Assembly (NCBI GenBank): GCA_946699065.1
Contig: CAMPDV010000279.1
Location: 402,725 to 466,724, forward strand
Reading direction: 5' to 3'
Source: Loxodes magnus
Taxonomy: Eukaryota; Ciliophora; Karyorelictea; Loxodida; Loxodidae
Length of the DNA stretch: 64,000 nucleotides
Shown piece by piece: positions 25,151-37,130 of this stretch. The translations under genes and the position numbers were made by a program. The first letter of the stretch is position 1, and every line of letters starts with the position of its first letter. Below the pieces are notes generated by a model, which was given only the letters and a program-made list of their open reading frames with translations, did not search any database and was not told where the DNA came from.

Positions 25151-28100
25151 ATGCTATTCATGATTGTTTGACTGTTGCTGTAATTTTCTTAAGTACAATT
25201 AAAATAATTTCCTAAAACTTCTACTCCTCCATCAAGATGCTATCTTGCTTATGGAGCTATAAGCAAAAACTATTTCTAATTTCTATGGGAAAAGCAGATA
25301 GAAGTGTTATTTTTGACGATGTTTGAATGTTTAATTTAACATCAAATTTATGATATTAAATACCAGTATCAAGCTAAATAAACCCTGAATCTAGATATGC
25401 AGGCACATCTTAATATGATGAGCAATTGGAAATGATGATTATATTTGGAGGATTATCTTCATCTAGTCTTCATAATGACTTATGACTCTTCTCTGTTCCA
25501 AATTATGAGTGATAGCAAATCATTACTTACGGTAAAAAGCCATGTCCCAGATATTAGCCAACTTCAGATATAGTATACCAGGAAGATGGAAGCTTCCTTC
25601 TATATATTTTTGTAGGAGATGAGTATAAAGCATAGTTAAACGTTTGAATTTATAATTAAAAATTGAATAAATGAACAGAGTTAATTACTACAGGAAACTC
25701 TCCCATCAAATAAGATAGAGCTTAGGTTATTTATGATAATAATGAACTGATTGTCTTAGGTTCAGCAGTGTATTATGATGAAAGCATGTATGTCTTAAAT
25801 TTAACAAGCTTAGTTTGAAGAAAATATAAATCGAATCATTTGCCTCATTTCTAATACCTAACTTCCATTTGCATTGATAAAGAGAACAAAAAAATATTCT
25901 AAGTTTCAGGATGGTCTGATGATTTATTTGATAATGTTGGAGAAATATGAGAACTTGACTACTCTAATCACGACACTCTTATTTGAAAGTTGCTAGATGT
26001 ATAAAATTGGGAAAATTTCAAAAGAGATTCTTGCTTCACAGCATGCTTCAATAATAAAATTTGGATGGTAGGAGGCTGATCTTTATCAAATATTAAGAAT
26101 GATGTGGTTTTTTTGGACTTATAAAATTCGATATTGAAATGAGAAATTATTCAAGACAGTTTCGATTCTCCTGAGCCTGTACATTATCATACTATGAATG
26201 TTATCTCTGGAAGCGCCTATGTCTTTGGAGGAATTAATTCAGACCAAGAACTTCTTAACAACATTTGAAAGTTAGACTTGGAAAAATGGATATGATAATA
26301 AATTCAAGTATTTGGATCCTTGCCAAATGAAAGATTCGGACATATTGCTGCATAAAATGGAAACTTTTTAATAATTTGGGGAGGTCAAGGTTAATCAGCA
26401 ATTTTAAATGATGTGCACAAGTATAACACAATAAGTAGAACATGAGAACAAATACCATAAAAAAACCCTCCAACCCCAAGAAAATTTGTATGTAGCACAA
26501 TGGTTGGAAAAAGGTTTTATAAGTATGAAGGATAAACCGTTTCGGGTGAAACTAACCAACTATGACAGTTAAATTTAGGAACTAACGAATGAACTCTTCT
26601 GAATAAAGATAAGAATTATCCAGGAAAGCTAATTCATTGTAATCTTTACGAATATGATAATATTATATATATTACTACAGGTGTTGATTTACATGATTCC
26701 GATAATTAATTTGTTTATTTTTACAATCTAAAAACAAATAAATTTCTAAAAGAATGAGAAATAGAAGAAATTTAAGGAATAATTGCATTTGCCGCAGTCG
26801 ATAACTTTATGGGATTTTACGGAGGATCATACTGAGGAATGATTACAAACAATAATTTAACCCTAATGGATTTAAAATAAAATTATGATATTTCAATCAA
26901 TCATTCAGATGAAGAATGGGCACTTTCTGTTTGGGGCCATGCCATGATTTATTATAAGAGAACATTGATCTTTTTGGAGGGATCTATGTAAGAGGAAGAT
27001 ATAGTATTAGCAAAAAATCCATAAACTAATTATGATTTTACAATATTCCTAGAAACTGTAGTTCTAACTTAACATTATGCGGGTGGCCTTGTAGCTATGG
27101 AACTTATGAAGATGAAATGGAGAATGCTAGTTATTTCCTCGTGGTACTTATACAAAATAAAGTAATAAATGCACCAAATGTCCTAAAGGTATGGAATAAC
27201 CTATATTTTGAGCTTCTTCTGAAAGATAATGCTAACCTTGTGCAAAGGGATTCTATGATGATAAAGAATGAGCTGAATTTTGTATTGCATGTCCTAATTA
27301 TTTAGAATGCCCAGTTGGATCTACACTTCCTATCAAAAGATAGAAACAAAAAGAGGAATAATCAAAACAACTGCAAAATTATTAAGATAATGCAAGTGAA
27401 GTTTAGCATTACAATTCATATATTATAATAGGGATTGCCCTAATAATTAGCTTTTTAATTGTCCTTTTTATAACCAAGAAAGCATCTCGACAAAAAATAA
27501 AAATGCTAGACATGTTTGATAAAAGCCATAACTATGCTCTTGGCCAGTTTATGAAATTGAAGAAAACTTCTTTAGGCGGACTCTTTTCTTCCTTCTTTGG
27601 TGTTCTGGCAATTGCATTTTTATTTAATAGCATAATAAGTTTTTCTCTTGATAATATTGCAGAGAGTAAAGCCCTCATTCCTTATCTTATTTTAAAAGAA
27701 ACTTACCCTGCTATTAAGTCAAATATTTAATTTATATTAAAATTAGAATCTTATAATGAATAATGCTAAAGTGAGAAACTACTTGGATACTCAAAATGTC
27801 ATGAAGATATCAGCTTTTAGTGAAATGAAATAGCATCTGACATATTAGAAGAGAATAAGTTTCAATGCTAAATGGTGAATGGAAACTGCTATGTAAAAAT
27901 AACATGCAAGTAGTGTGAAATAAAAGGACCTTCTTACATCTTATTTAATCTAAAAGAAGATAAATCTTATGCTTCATCTATTTAATTTAATATCACTGCA
28001 ACTTCCTCTATTCCTGAAGAAGTTTCAAGCATAAATATTACTATTAATCCTGATAAAGAAATTATTTTCAGAGTACCAGAGCCTACCATACCTGAAGTTC

Positions 28101-29194
28101 TAACAATTGCTTCTGCCTTTGAAACAAAAAATCCAGATGATTTAAATCATAATGGAGAAACAGGTTATCATGTAATGAGTACAGGATATATAAGTAAAGG
28201 TACTTAATTTACTAATTCTGAAATGTAGTTTACATCAGACTTATATGCAAGAATAGACTTTAAGCCAAGTGAAAGTTCATTAATGACAAGATAAGTTCTA
28301 AAATCTTCCTACGTTAACTTTATTTCAACTATTTTAGGATCTATTTTTGGATTAATGGTAGTTTTAGGAAAATTAATGGGTTTCATAGAGAAGTGAAAAA
28401 GTAAAATAAAGAACATTTTGTATAAAAAACAAGCAAAAGGAGAATAATAAACCTTGAATAAAAATATAAGCTTATGAAGAGAGTAATATTAGCTTATTCC
28501 TATGATAAAACCTTAAACTAAAAAAAGACTCTCAATATAAAAAGCTAGGTAAAAACTTAAGAAAGGAATTAAAATTTCATAAATCGCTTAATCGTTTTCT
28601 CTTAATGAATTATACGAAGACTGCCAGGATATAATATCTCCACTTCAATAAAATCTAAACCTCATAAAGCAGAGAAATAAAGAATAAAGTTAAAAGTATC
28701 AAAGTTGCTATTTTAGCTTATTAAGTATTCATAAAAATACTTTAGACGTTCCTTCAGTTGATGATGAGAGTTAGTAAAATGACATGCAAATAAAATAAAT
28801 TTAAGTTTATACTTATGAGAATGAGGTGACTGGAGCAAAAAAAGCAATGAAAGTGATAACTAGCTCTGACTATAATTTATATAATAATATGAATTTAATT
28901 TTAAATTAGATTAAGTTTTAATTAGTGATTCCTGTATAATATATAGTAATTCTATAAGCTTTGATATATATTTAATCTACTCTCTCTGGTTACTTAATAA
29001 ATAAACTTCTAAACTAAATATATTAAATATCAACTTTAAAATATAACTAATTTTATTCTTCCTCAACAAAATAACTTTATAACTAAAGCTTTCAATAGCT
29101 AAGATTCTCAAGAGATAGCAAATTTATACCAAATTAAGATCTTAAATTTAAAATTTAGTATTTGATCTAATTTGAAATATCCCTATATATATGA
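25151..29194 (+). CDS. Secreted/membrane kelch protein with Cys-rich stalk, three apparent frameshifts
   Basis: From ATG 25151 to TGA 29192 about 1348 residues can be read if three single-base losses are allowed (near 25275, 26973 and 27135), all in or beside T runs. A signal peptide (MLFMIVWLLLQFSQVQ) leads into at least eight kelch repeats (MIIFGGLSSSSLHNDLWLFS, WMVGGWSLSNIKNDVVFLDL, YVFGGINSDQELLNNIWKLD), so a beta-propeller outside the cell. A Cys-rich GTY/CTKCPKG module similar to ephrin-receptor-like or GCC2_GCC3 domains follows (NKCTKCPKGMEQ, CQPCAKGFYDD). Three membrane segments come next (IIIGIALIISFLIVLFI; FFGVLAIAFLFNSIISF; ISTILGSIFGLMVVLGKLM), then a cytoplasmic Lys/Gln-rich tail. 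Proteins of this kelch-plus-Cys-rich-membrane type are frequent in ciliates; the ligand is unknown. Trp is mostly TGA here (about 15 TGA to 7 TGG), unlike APC1. The frameshifts may be sequencing errors or early decay. Confidence 0.85.
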
Positions 29195-31681
29195 ATATAG
29201 TTAAAATGAAAGGTAATAGAAGTAGTTAGAGATAAATATTGGTATCTATATAGTAATGATTAATTTAAAATAGTTGAAATTAATTAATTTAAATGTTTAG
29301 CTATTATTATCTTTACATTTTGTTTTTAATTAGTTAGTTCTACAATTTTCATATATAAGAACAAAATATTTAAATTAAGGTATAATTATCTATATTTACT
29401 TTAGTAGCTTTAGCTTTTATATTATCTCATTTATATTTCTCTTTAAATATCTTTACTCATGCTATTTTTATTTATTACTAGTATTTCAAGTAAAAATTTC
29501 GAATTATACAAAGCTTAGCTATTTTAATTGATTTATATATCACCAAGCTATATTAGAAGCCACTTATTTAAAAAGGCTTAAAAGGCTTAGAAAATATAAT
29601 AGTTGGAATGATAAATGGCTAAACTTAATTACAAGATTAGTAAATAGTAAAATTTCTTTATAAATAGATAGCACTATTGTTATAATATAATAAATAAGCA
29701 ACTAATAAAGGTTTACTATATAAATAATACATAAAGCTAATTATCTATTTTAATTTAAGATTAATCATATAGATACCATTTAAGTCTAAAAATCACTAAA
29801 TTCTTTTTTATTAAGAATAATTAAATAAATTAGAAAATTAATATTTTATATAGCAAAGGAATAGTAAGACATTAAGGTAATAAAGCTTAATAAATCATTT
29901 AATATAAGGTTAAAAGTATAGATATCTAGATATAATTATATATTTTATATATTAAATCAATATTTCAACATGTTCCGTAATTTTAGTTATATTTATGTCT
30001 TTATTAACTTCAAAGAAATAAAAGCGAATGAAAGTAAAAATAGCTAAGGTTCAAACAGATTTATTTAGTTTCATTTTTAATTCTAAATATTCTTTGTATT
30101 AGCGATCTATTAGTCACTGCTACCTTAAGAATTTAATATCTTTTAGAACTAAAAAAAGTTAGATTTTTTAGTTAAAGAATTAAAATTATAAATGAAATAT
30201 AATAACTAAAAGCAAAATACTAAAAATAAAATGATTAATTATTTAAGCAATATAATATTGATATGCATTGAAGAAATATTCACATATGAATATATTATTT
30301 ATACAATGATTAATAAATGATTTATATTAGAGTATTTAAGATTATCAAGATATACTACTATTTTAATTTACATATAAATTAAGTTATAGCTTTTATAAAT
30401 TCAATTATACCAAGTATATTCATTTTAAAAAGCTGCTAATAATTATAGGAACAGCAATAGTTGCTACAAATCATTTATTTTAATACAAAGAAGAAGGAAT
30501 AAAGAATTATTTTATAGTACCAATCTCCTACTTTTACTAAATTAATTAGATAGCTATAATCAATTTTACTACCTACTTGTATCTTAAATACATACGAAAA
30601 TTAGAAAGGAAAATAAAAATGTATATTGTTTTAAGAAAGCTAAATACCAATGCTAGATTTACTATTTCTAATTTTAGATTTTTATATATCAAATTAAATT
30701 AATGTAATTAATAACTTTTCAAACAACCAAAATTAATAAATTTCAATTAATACATATCTTTAAAGACTTTTTCATATATATTTTACTTATTTATAATTCA
30801 GCTATGTAGAACCATTTAAGATGAACCTTAAAAAAATAATTTCACTTACTTAAAATCAGCGAAGCTGAAGTATAGATATAGTTTAAATTGGCGAAAAGAA
30901 TCTTGATAATGTTACCTGTTATTAGAAATAATAAAAGATATAATTATGAAAATACTTTTAATAAAGTTAAAATAGTAAAATCTTAATCAATCTAATAATA
31001 ATCTAATATTTAAAATATAAGATATAAAGTATTCTACTAGCAAAATTTAATTAAAGATGCAATTAAAAAGAGATTAATAAACTGTTTATTTTAGAATTAA
31101 TAAATAGCTTAGAATATTTATTAGTAAATTATAGCAACTTAAAATATACTAAAAAATAGTTATTATCTTTATTTAAAAAAATTATAGATTCAATCAGATA
31201 TTTTAATTTAACTTAGTTAAAATGATTCAATCCAAATTTAATTTTTCTAAATATTTAAAAAATTCGAATAAATAGAATTCAGATGATTTCTCATGTTAAA
31301 ATAATCAATAAGAATAAATTTATAGAGAATTATTATAAATACATTATACATAAAGCTACTTATACCATTTAAATGGTTTTCTTAAGAATAAAAATAAAAT
31401 TGTAAATATGTAATCTGAAAATAAAAATAATAAGATTAAAATTAATTTAGATGTAATACAAATTAAAAAATTTATATGCTTAGAGGTTTCAATCTAATTA
31501 AGTTAAATAATTATCTAAATAATTAAATATTCTATCTTAAATTTCTTTGAAAGCAAATGCTAAATAATCTTAATTATATAATACATCAATTCTGTTTCAA
31601 AATATTGATATAGTAAAATTAAATAATATTTTCCATAATCTAGTTCTTAAATAAATTTAAATTAGTTGTAATAGAAAAAAA
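29195..31681. other. AT-rich spacer, nothing recognised
   Basis: A 2.5-kb extremely AT-rich stretch. No protein-like frame, RNA gene or clear repeat was found on either strand. Confidence 0.6.
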
Positions 31682-32442
31682 ATGGAGCTCTCTGTTCGCC
31701 TTTCAAGGAGTTAGTTAAAAAATGCTAAGAAGAAAGCGATGAAGGAACTCATGAAAAAGCAGCAATAAGATTAAAAATCAAGTTCTTCATCCGAAGGAAA
31801 AATAATGGTTGGATTAATTGAGATGAACGAATCCAAAACCGAAAGCAATCCAAATATTCAAATTTAACTTAAATCTATGAAAGCTCTCATTTCAAGGTAT
31901 GAAGAAATAATCTTTAATCAAGGGGAAAAATTAGAGAACTCATGAATAACATAGATGATAAAAATAATGAATTAACGGTACTTAGACGTCGACTAATCAA
32001 GCAAAGCCTAGTCACTGAATAATAACTCTATGAATAATCTCAATCGAACTTCAAGCAAGAATAAAATATGATTATAGAAAACATATCTCCTTAAAAGTAA
32101 GATCAAGAAAAACAATATGAAGTTATCGACTTAACTTTGTTGAAGAGAATTGATAAACTAGAAAAAAAAAATTCTTAAATAATCTTAGAAATAGTATAAA
32201 TTTTGATGGTACTGCAACTCTAAATTTCACTTACTACGACAATGCCTAGAATGAAAATAACTTAAACTAAAAGAAGAATAGAGAACATGAAGGGCCCTTA
32301 ATCAACTATTTATAACATAGACTGGAGTATATAGGTAAAAATTGTTCGTTAGAAAAGATAGAAATTCTCTGTGGTAACCATCCACATACATAAAAGGTCG
32401 TGGTATACATCCACGTATAAAAAAATGTCAGTATGTACCTGA
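31682..32442 (+). CDS. Coiled-coil ORF1-like protein, one apparent frameshift
   Basis: The ATG at 31682 starts MELSVRLSRSQLKNAKKKAM. After about 80 residues the frame must lose one base, near 31925 in GGGGAAAAATTAG, to continue as the much better coiled coil KIRELMNNIDDKNNELTVLR, later DLTLLKRIDKLEKKN, ending at TGA 32440 (253 residues). The last 40 codons run through two DNA hairpins at 32374-32423. Basic N-terminus, coiled coil and an adjacent ATT tail fit ORF1 (RNA-binding protein) of a non-LTR retrotransposon, by analogy only. Related ORFs lie at 34.6-36.4 and 58.0-58.9 kb (minus strand). Confidence 0.5.
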
Positions 32443-32510
32443 TTGAAAGCCCAGGGAAAGCAAAACATTTAAAATTCTTAGTTTGCATTATTATTATTAT
32501 TATTATTTAA
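32350..32510 (+). repeat. Paired hairpins followed by (ATT)n tail
   Basis: Two successive hairpins are visible: TGTGGTAACCATCCACA and CGTGGTATACATCCACG. They have the same stem motif (GTGG/CCAC) and similar loops. About 60 nt further on comes a run of seven ATT units (about 32488-32508). Hairpins plus a simple tail are typical of the 3' end of LINE/SINE insertions. The second hairpin resembles the CGTGG...CCACG end of element C at 50372. Confidence 0.6.
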
Positions 32511-32696
32511 ATAAGTTGTAATAATTGGAATTATATTAGTATGCTTAAGTCTTAAATATTAAGTAATCTAAAACTATTAATGTAAATATTGTATATATAT
32601 AAAGTTTTATCTAAATATATTAAAAATCACAAAAGAAATGTTATGCTTTAAAAATTTTAACTACTTAAAAACTTTATTATCATATATTATAATATA

Positions 32697-33108
32697 AAAT
32701 GGATGTCGGCCGCATCAGATAAATTAGTAGGTAATCTGGTGCTTTATTTACTGCATTGTGAGTATATCTTGCACTATATATCACCACGGGGAAGGGTGGA
32801 TAAGCTCCGTTGAGACATACCTAACTTATCCCGAGAGTTCTCTTTAGCAGTATGAAAGTTTGACTGACGGACCTTCTAATTACTGACTTAATAACTAATT
32901 CTTATTTGGACCTTATTCAAGAAGACTGAAGCATTTGACTCAAGATTTAAGAATAATTTTTAATAAGAAGATTCTCCATTTGGGAGAAGCAGGCATGACT
33001 CATTGGATCTCTAGAATTTTAACAAGAAACATGAGAACATTTTTCTTAATATTAAATATTAATATTGAAAGAGCTTCTCGCCAATGAGGTGGTACGAGCT
33101 CTATAATC
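32697..33108 (+). mobile_element. Structured SINE-like element, family B
   Basis: This is a GC-richer island of about 410 nt. It begins AAAATGGATGTCGGCCGCAT and contains the hairpin CATCAGAT...ATCTGGTG and the stretch CACCACGGGGAAGGGTGGAT. It ends GAAAGAGCTTCTCGCCAATG...GAGCTCT followed by TATAATCC and a TTTATTTA tail. The inverted copy at 48562-48977 matches over the full length with many substitutions, several of them inside stems, suggesting an RNA structure is kept. A third, weaker copy is at 57661. No convincing ORF. The terminal hairpin is shared with family A although the bodies differ. Confidence 0.75.
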
Positions 33109-34618
33109 CTTTTTATTTATTTATAAGATTTTCTTAAAATAAGTATGAGATATATAACTTTTAAATTATAAGATGATCTATTTATTATTGAAAGGTAGCT
33201 TTTAAATTTATTCTTGCTTGGATTTTTGAATATTAATTTTCTTCTAAATAAACTTCTAACATTTCTAATTGCTCCACTTTGTTGGTTCTATTATTCCTTA
33301 TAAAAATAATGCTTCTATTATAATTTAACTCTGTATTATAAACATATTAAAGATATTTTATAAAAAATGGAAATTGAAGGTTTTATTTTCTTTAAATAAA
33401 CAGTTACTAATTAAATATTCTATATTATTGTAAAATAATTATCTTTATTCCATTCTTTTATTAATGATTGAATAAAAATGTTTAATATATAAAGTTATAA
33501 ATTTAATATAAAAGAAATTCTTCATACTTTAATAATAAGCTTTAATTAACTTAAAGCTTATTAAATTGGTCTCTTTAATTAAAGAATCTTTGCTTAAAAT
33601 TATTTTAATGTATTTAGAATATTATTAAATGAATACCTATTTATTTAAATCTAAACAGCCTTATTTTATAGAAATAGCTAAAGGCTTATTAATGCTCTAT
33701 AAAGAATATTAGCAATGAAGTATAAGATAAACTTAAAAATTAGTATCTATTCTTATTTAGGCAAATAAGCATTATATTAGTAATATTTCTTAAGTTTTAG
33801 GATAATTACTTACATTTATACAGATGTATTTCTGAATTTTCCACTGTTTCTATTTAAACTATTTTATTGCTACTTAACATTTATATTTTAGATAGTATGA
33901 TATAATTAATCAATTAGTAAATTCTTAGTTGCATTAAATAAAGTTATTGAGAAATAATGATTAACTATTTCTAATTAGCTTACTTAAATAATTTAATTTT
34001 ATGCATAATTTCTATTTAATCCATTATTAATAATAGTTGTACTATCTAAATTACTAAAATGATTCATATCACAGCTAATTACGTAGTAGCAATTTCTATT
34101 ATTTTATTGCTAATTAAAATAGTAAATACAATATTTTAGAATCTTATTTTTCATCTAATTTTCTCTGAAGTTAAGTAGAGATGAAACTTATAAAATATTT
34201 TATGATTATTCAATAAAATAACTAAATTATTAATCCTTTTAACTAAAACCTTTCTTTTTTAATTCTGCAATCTTAGATATTTTACATAACTCTTTTTAAA
34301 AATTTTAAATTTATATTATAAAGCATAATTAACATTATAAAAGAATAAATAATAAAAGAAAGAAATTACAACTTTTATTGTAAAAATCCGAAAATTGATA
34401 GTAGTACTTTAAAAAATAGATGAATTAGCTATTTTAGTTTGATAATAGATCTAGTTGTTTCTTAAAATTAATCTATTTCTTAATCTATTTTTTTATTCTT
34501 TTCTAACTTTAAAATTTTTCTTTATTATTTTTTCTATATTCAAACTGATTTAATCGATTGAAAAATTAGGTATTTCTATTTTAACAAAGATTTATATTGA
34601 ATATTTAAAAATCATTAA
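33109..34618. other. AT-rich spacer, nothing recognised
   Basis: Very AT-rich sequence between element B and the ORF1-like remnant. No gene or RNA could be supported. Confidence 0.55.
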
Positions 34619-35659
34619 TCATTAATTCATTAAAAACTGTTAGTCTTCCGGCTTAATTGAAGTTTTAAATGTAAAAAATCTCCGTTCATGCATATTCTTT
34701 CCTTGCATTACTCTTTTCCTTAACTTCTCTTTTTTGAATATCTGAGTTAAAATTTTTTTTCCAGATTTTCCCATTTCCAGATGGGAAGAATTCTGTTCTT
34801 CGCTACTTCAGTTGCTATTAGTTAACATTTCTCCATAAATTCATTCTTATTTATTTTTATTGGGGACATTTCCGCCATAAATGTCAAGTGCTGTCTCAAA
34901 TGTAGCCTTTTTTTCTTGCTCTCGGAAATGTCTTTAATTGCTTCTCTATTTCCATTGGAGTTCCTTATGAAGGTTTCTACAGGTATTTTTCTATTAATTG
35001 GCGTCTCGAATCTAATTTTACTCAGTTTTTCTCGTCTTGCTCTTGCATTACTCAAATATCATTCTCTAAACTTGCCATTTGCTCATAAACTCCGACTTTA
35101 TCTCTTCGGTCTACCATATGGATTTCATCATCATCTTCATGATTTATCAAATCCTTACTTAATACAAACATCTCTTCCTTCTGGGAGTTTAATTTCTCTT
35201 CGAGTTTTTTTATGTTTCTAATAAGTTGATGATCAGCTGTTTCATCTACTCAGAGTCCATTTGCTCTACTTTACTATGTTAAATCAAAGGTAATAGGATC
35301 TATATTGAATTATCGTACTTTACCTTCTTCTTTTATTTTTTATTTTTTCGTTATTATTTTTATTGATTCAGTTGAGTGGTCTCTTTTTTAAGTTTTCAAT
35401 GGAGGTGTTGAGAGCTGTTTTAACTTTTCTGTTCGGAATTTTTATCTCAGTTCTTACTTGTTCCTTTATGAAAGAGATCCGCTTTATTTTAATTTGTTGG
35501 AGTTAGTATTTTTTATAAGTTCTTCTAATCTATTAAATAGTGCTGATTATTTTTATTAAGAAGAGCGCTAAGTTGAAGAAGACGTAGTGAGAGTATGTGT
35601 TTCTGACTTTCTCTCCTGTTCTGAGGAGATGGTAAAAAACCCTTCTTGAAGCCAACCAT
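34619..35659 (-). pseudogene. ORF1-like coiled-coil gene, frameshifted
   Basis: The minus strand starts at ATG 35659 (MVGFKKGFLPSPQNRRESQ) and ends at TGA 34619. Protein-like sequence moves between frames: EEKLNSQKEEMFVLSKDLIN and MVDRRDKVGVYEQMASLEND lie in one frame, and GKSGKKILTQIFKKEKLRK near the end in another, so at least two indels are needed. The start resembles MAEWNKGFLNQKASRS of the ORF at 58928, and the middle acidic segments also correspond (NHEDDDEIHMVDRRDKV versus DHVQDERPHNEFVTKED). The two are therefore paralogous members of one repetitive family. Function is inferred as a retrotransposon-associated ORF1-like protein. Confidence 0.5.
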
Positions 35660-35674
35660 TTTATATTATATAAA

Positions 35675-36384
35675 TTATTTATATTAATTTAGTTTTTCTT
35701 GAGTTTCTTTTAGTTTCTCGTTCATTAATAGTATTTTATCTTTAAACCTTTATTTTCTAATTTCATTTCTTCTTCTTCCTCCTTTCTTATCTATATTGAT
35801 TCTGTCAGTTTTGTTGTAACTAAGATATCCTGCGTTTGTAAATTTTACTAGAATGACAGTAAAGCTTGCTGGATTTCAGTGGCCTTTAGTGCGTTTCTTC
35901 AAAGTTAATTTATATTTGTTGCATTAAAATTTTAAATTAGGTTTTTGCAACATCAACACAATTAATATTCTCTTCTTAAGAATCACTAGTTGCTAAATTT
36001 CCATAGGTATTGACGCTTCTATTACTTAAAGTTAATTTATTAATTTACTTTGAAAATTATTCTCTATCTTTTTCCTAATTCATCCATAGTTGCTCGATTT
36101 CTTGTATTAGTTCCTAATTTCTTTCCTGTAAAGTTTTAATTTCATCTCTAGGTATTAGAAGTTATGATTCTAATCGTTATAAAAGTTCAACTTCATCAGT
36201 AACTTTTAATTTCTCTTGAGGTAAATCCAGAAGGCCTACCTTCGTTACAAAATGGTATAGTTGTTTTTGTCTAGTACTTGGTGCATTGAAAGGAGAAGAT
36301 TGCTTTTTGTTTTACTCTCTTAATCCTATTATTAAATTTTTCTTGTTCTATTTCTTTTAGAATATATTTGCTTAATTCTGCCAT
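35675..36384 (-). pseudogene. Second coiled-coil ORF1-like remnant
   Basis: From ATG 36384 (MAELSKYILKEIEQEKFNN) the frame shifts near 36310 and continues as RQKQLYHFVTKVGLLDLPQE. A coiled coil follows (DEIKTLQERNQELIQEIEQL), then after another shift FQQNLQTQDILVTTKLTES and KLKETQEKLNQ, ending just before the next ORF at 35659. The shifts fit indels in short A runs. It may be one gene with the following ORF or an independent copy. Upstream of the ATG is GGGGATTATAAAAA, reminiscent of the GGATTATAGAGC edge of the short elements. Confidence 0.4.
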
Positions 36385-37130
36385 TTTTTATAATCCCCTT
36401 TTATTAATTAAATAGCTATAATTATATAATTAATTTCTTACTTTTTAAATTAATAATTATGCATTATACTTAGATTTCTAACTATATGACACACTGTCAT
36501 AACAATATTTAAAGCTATCACTATAGTAATATAAGACTAAACTAATAGCACCTAAAAAAGAGATTTAATTGGTGAAATAGATACAAGTTAGTTTACGGCT
36601 TTGACACTAGACTATAGGATTGAAATATATAACAGATATCATTAGCTACTAGCCTAAATAATATAATAACTTTAATTTAGTTTTAAAAAAGGGGTAAGTA
36701 AAAGCAATTAATATGTATAGATTTTATAAAATGTTCTGATAAAGACTAAATATTTCTACATTATTGATAAAACTTAAACCAAATTCTATTCTAGTTTATT
36801 TTTACTTAGATCATAAAAATTTCTGATCATTCTGAAATTCTTCTTTTAATTAAAAGTATAAAATGATTATCTAGATTAAACTGATACAATTCTAAAATCA
36901 TTTGAAGCTAAAATATTTACAAATAAACCAGATATTCTAAACTGGTTAATAATTATAAGATTTATGAATGCAAGCAAAGTAAAAAGAGTTAATGCTTATT
37001 TATTTCCTTTTATTAGATATTAAAGATAAATAGGCTATATTAAATAGCCTTAATCTAAAATAAATTAGTAGCTCGCTAAAATTTCTATTGAATTAGATAT
37101 TTAAGTTTAGTAAGAGAGTTTACTTATAAT
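36385..37130. other. AT-rich spacer upstream of the OTU-RBR gene
   Basis: Apart from the first few dozen bases beside the ORF1 remnant I see only AT-rich spacer. The promoter of the 37131 gene presumably lies here but no motif stands out. Confidence 0.5.
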
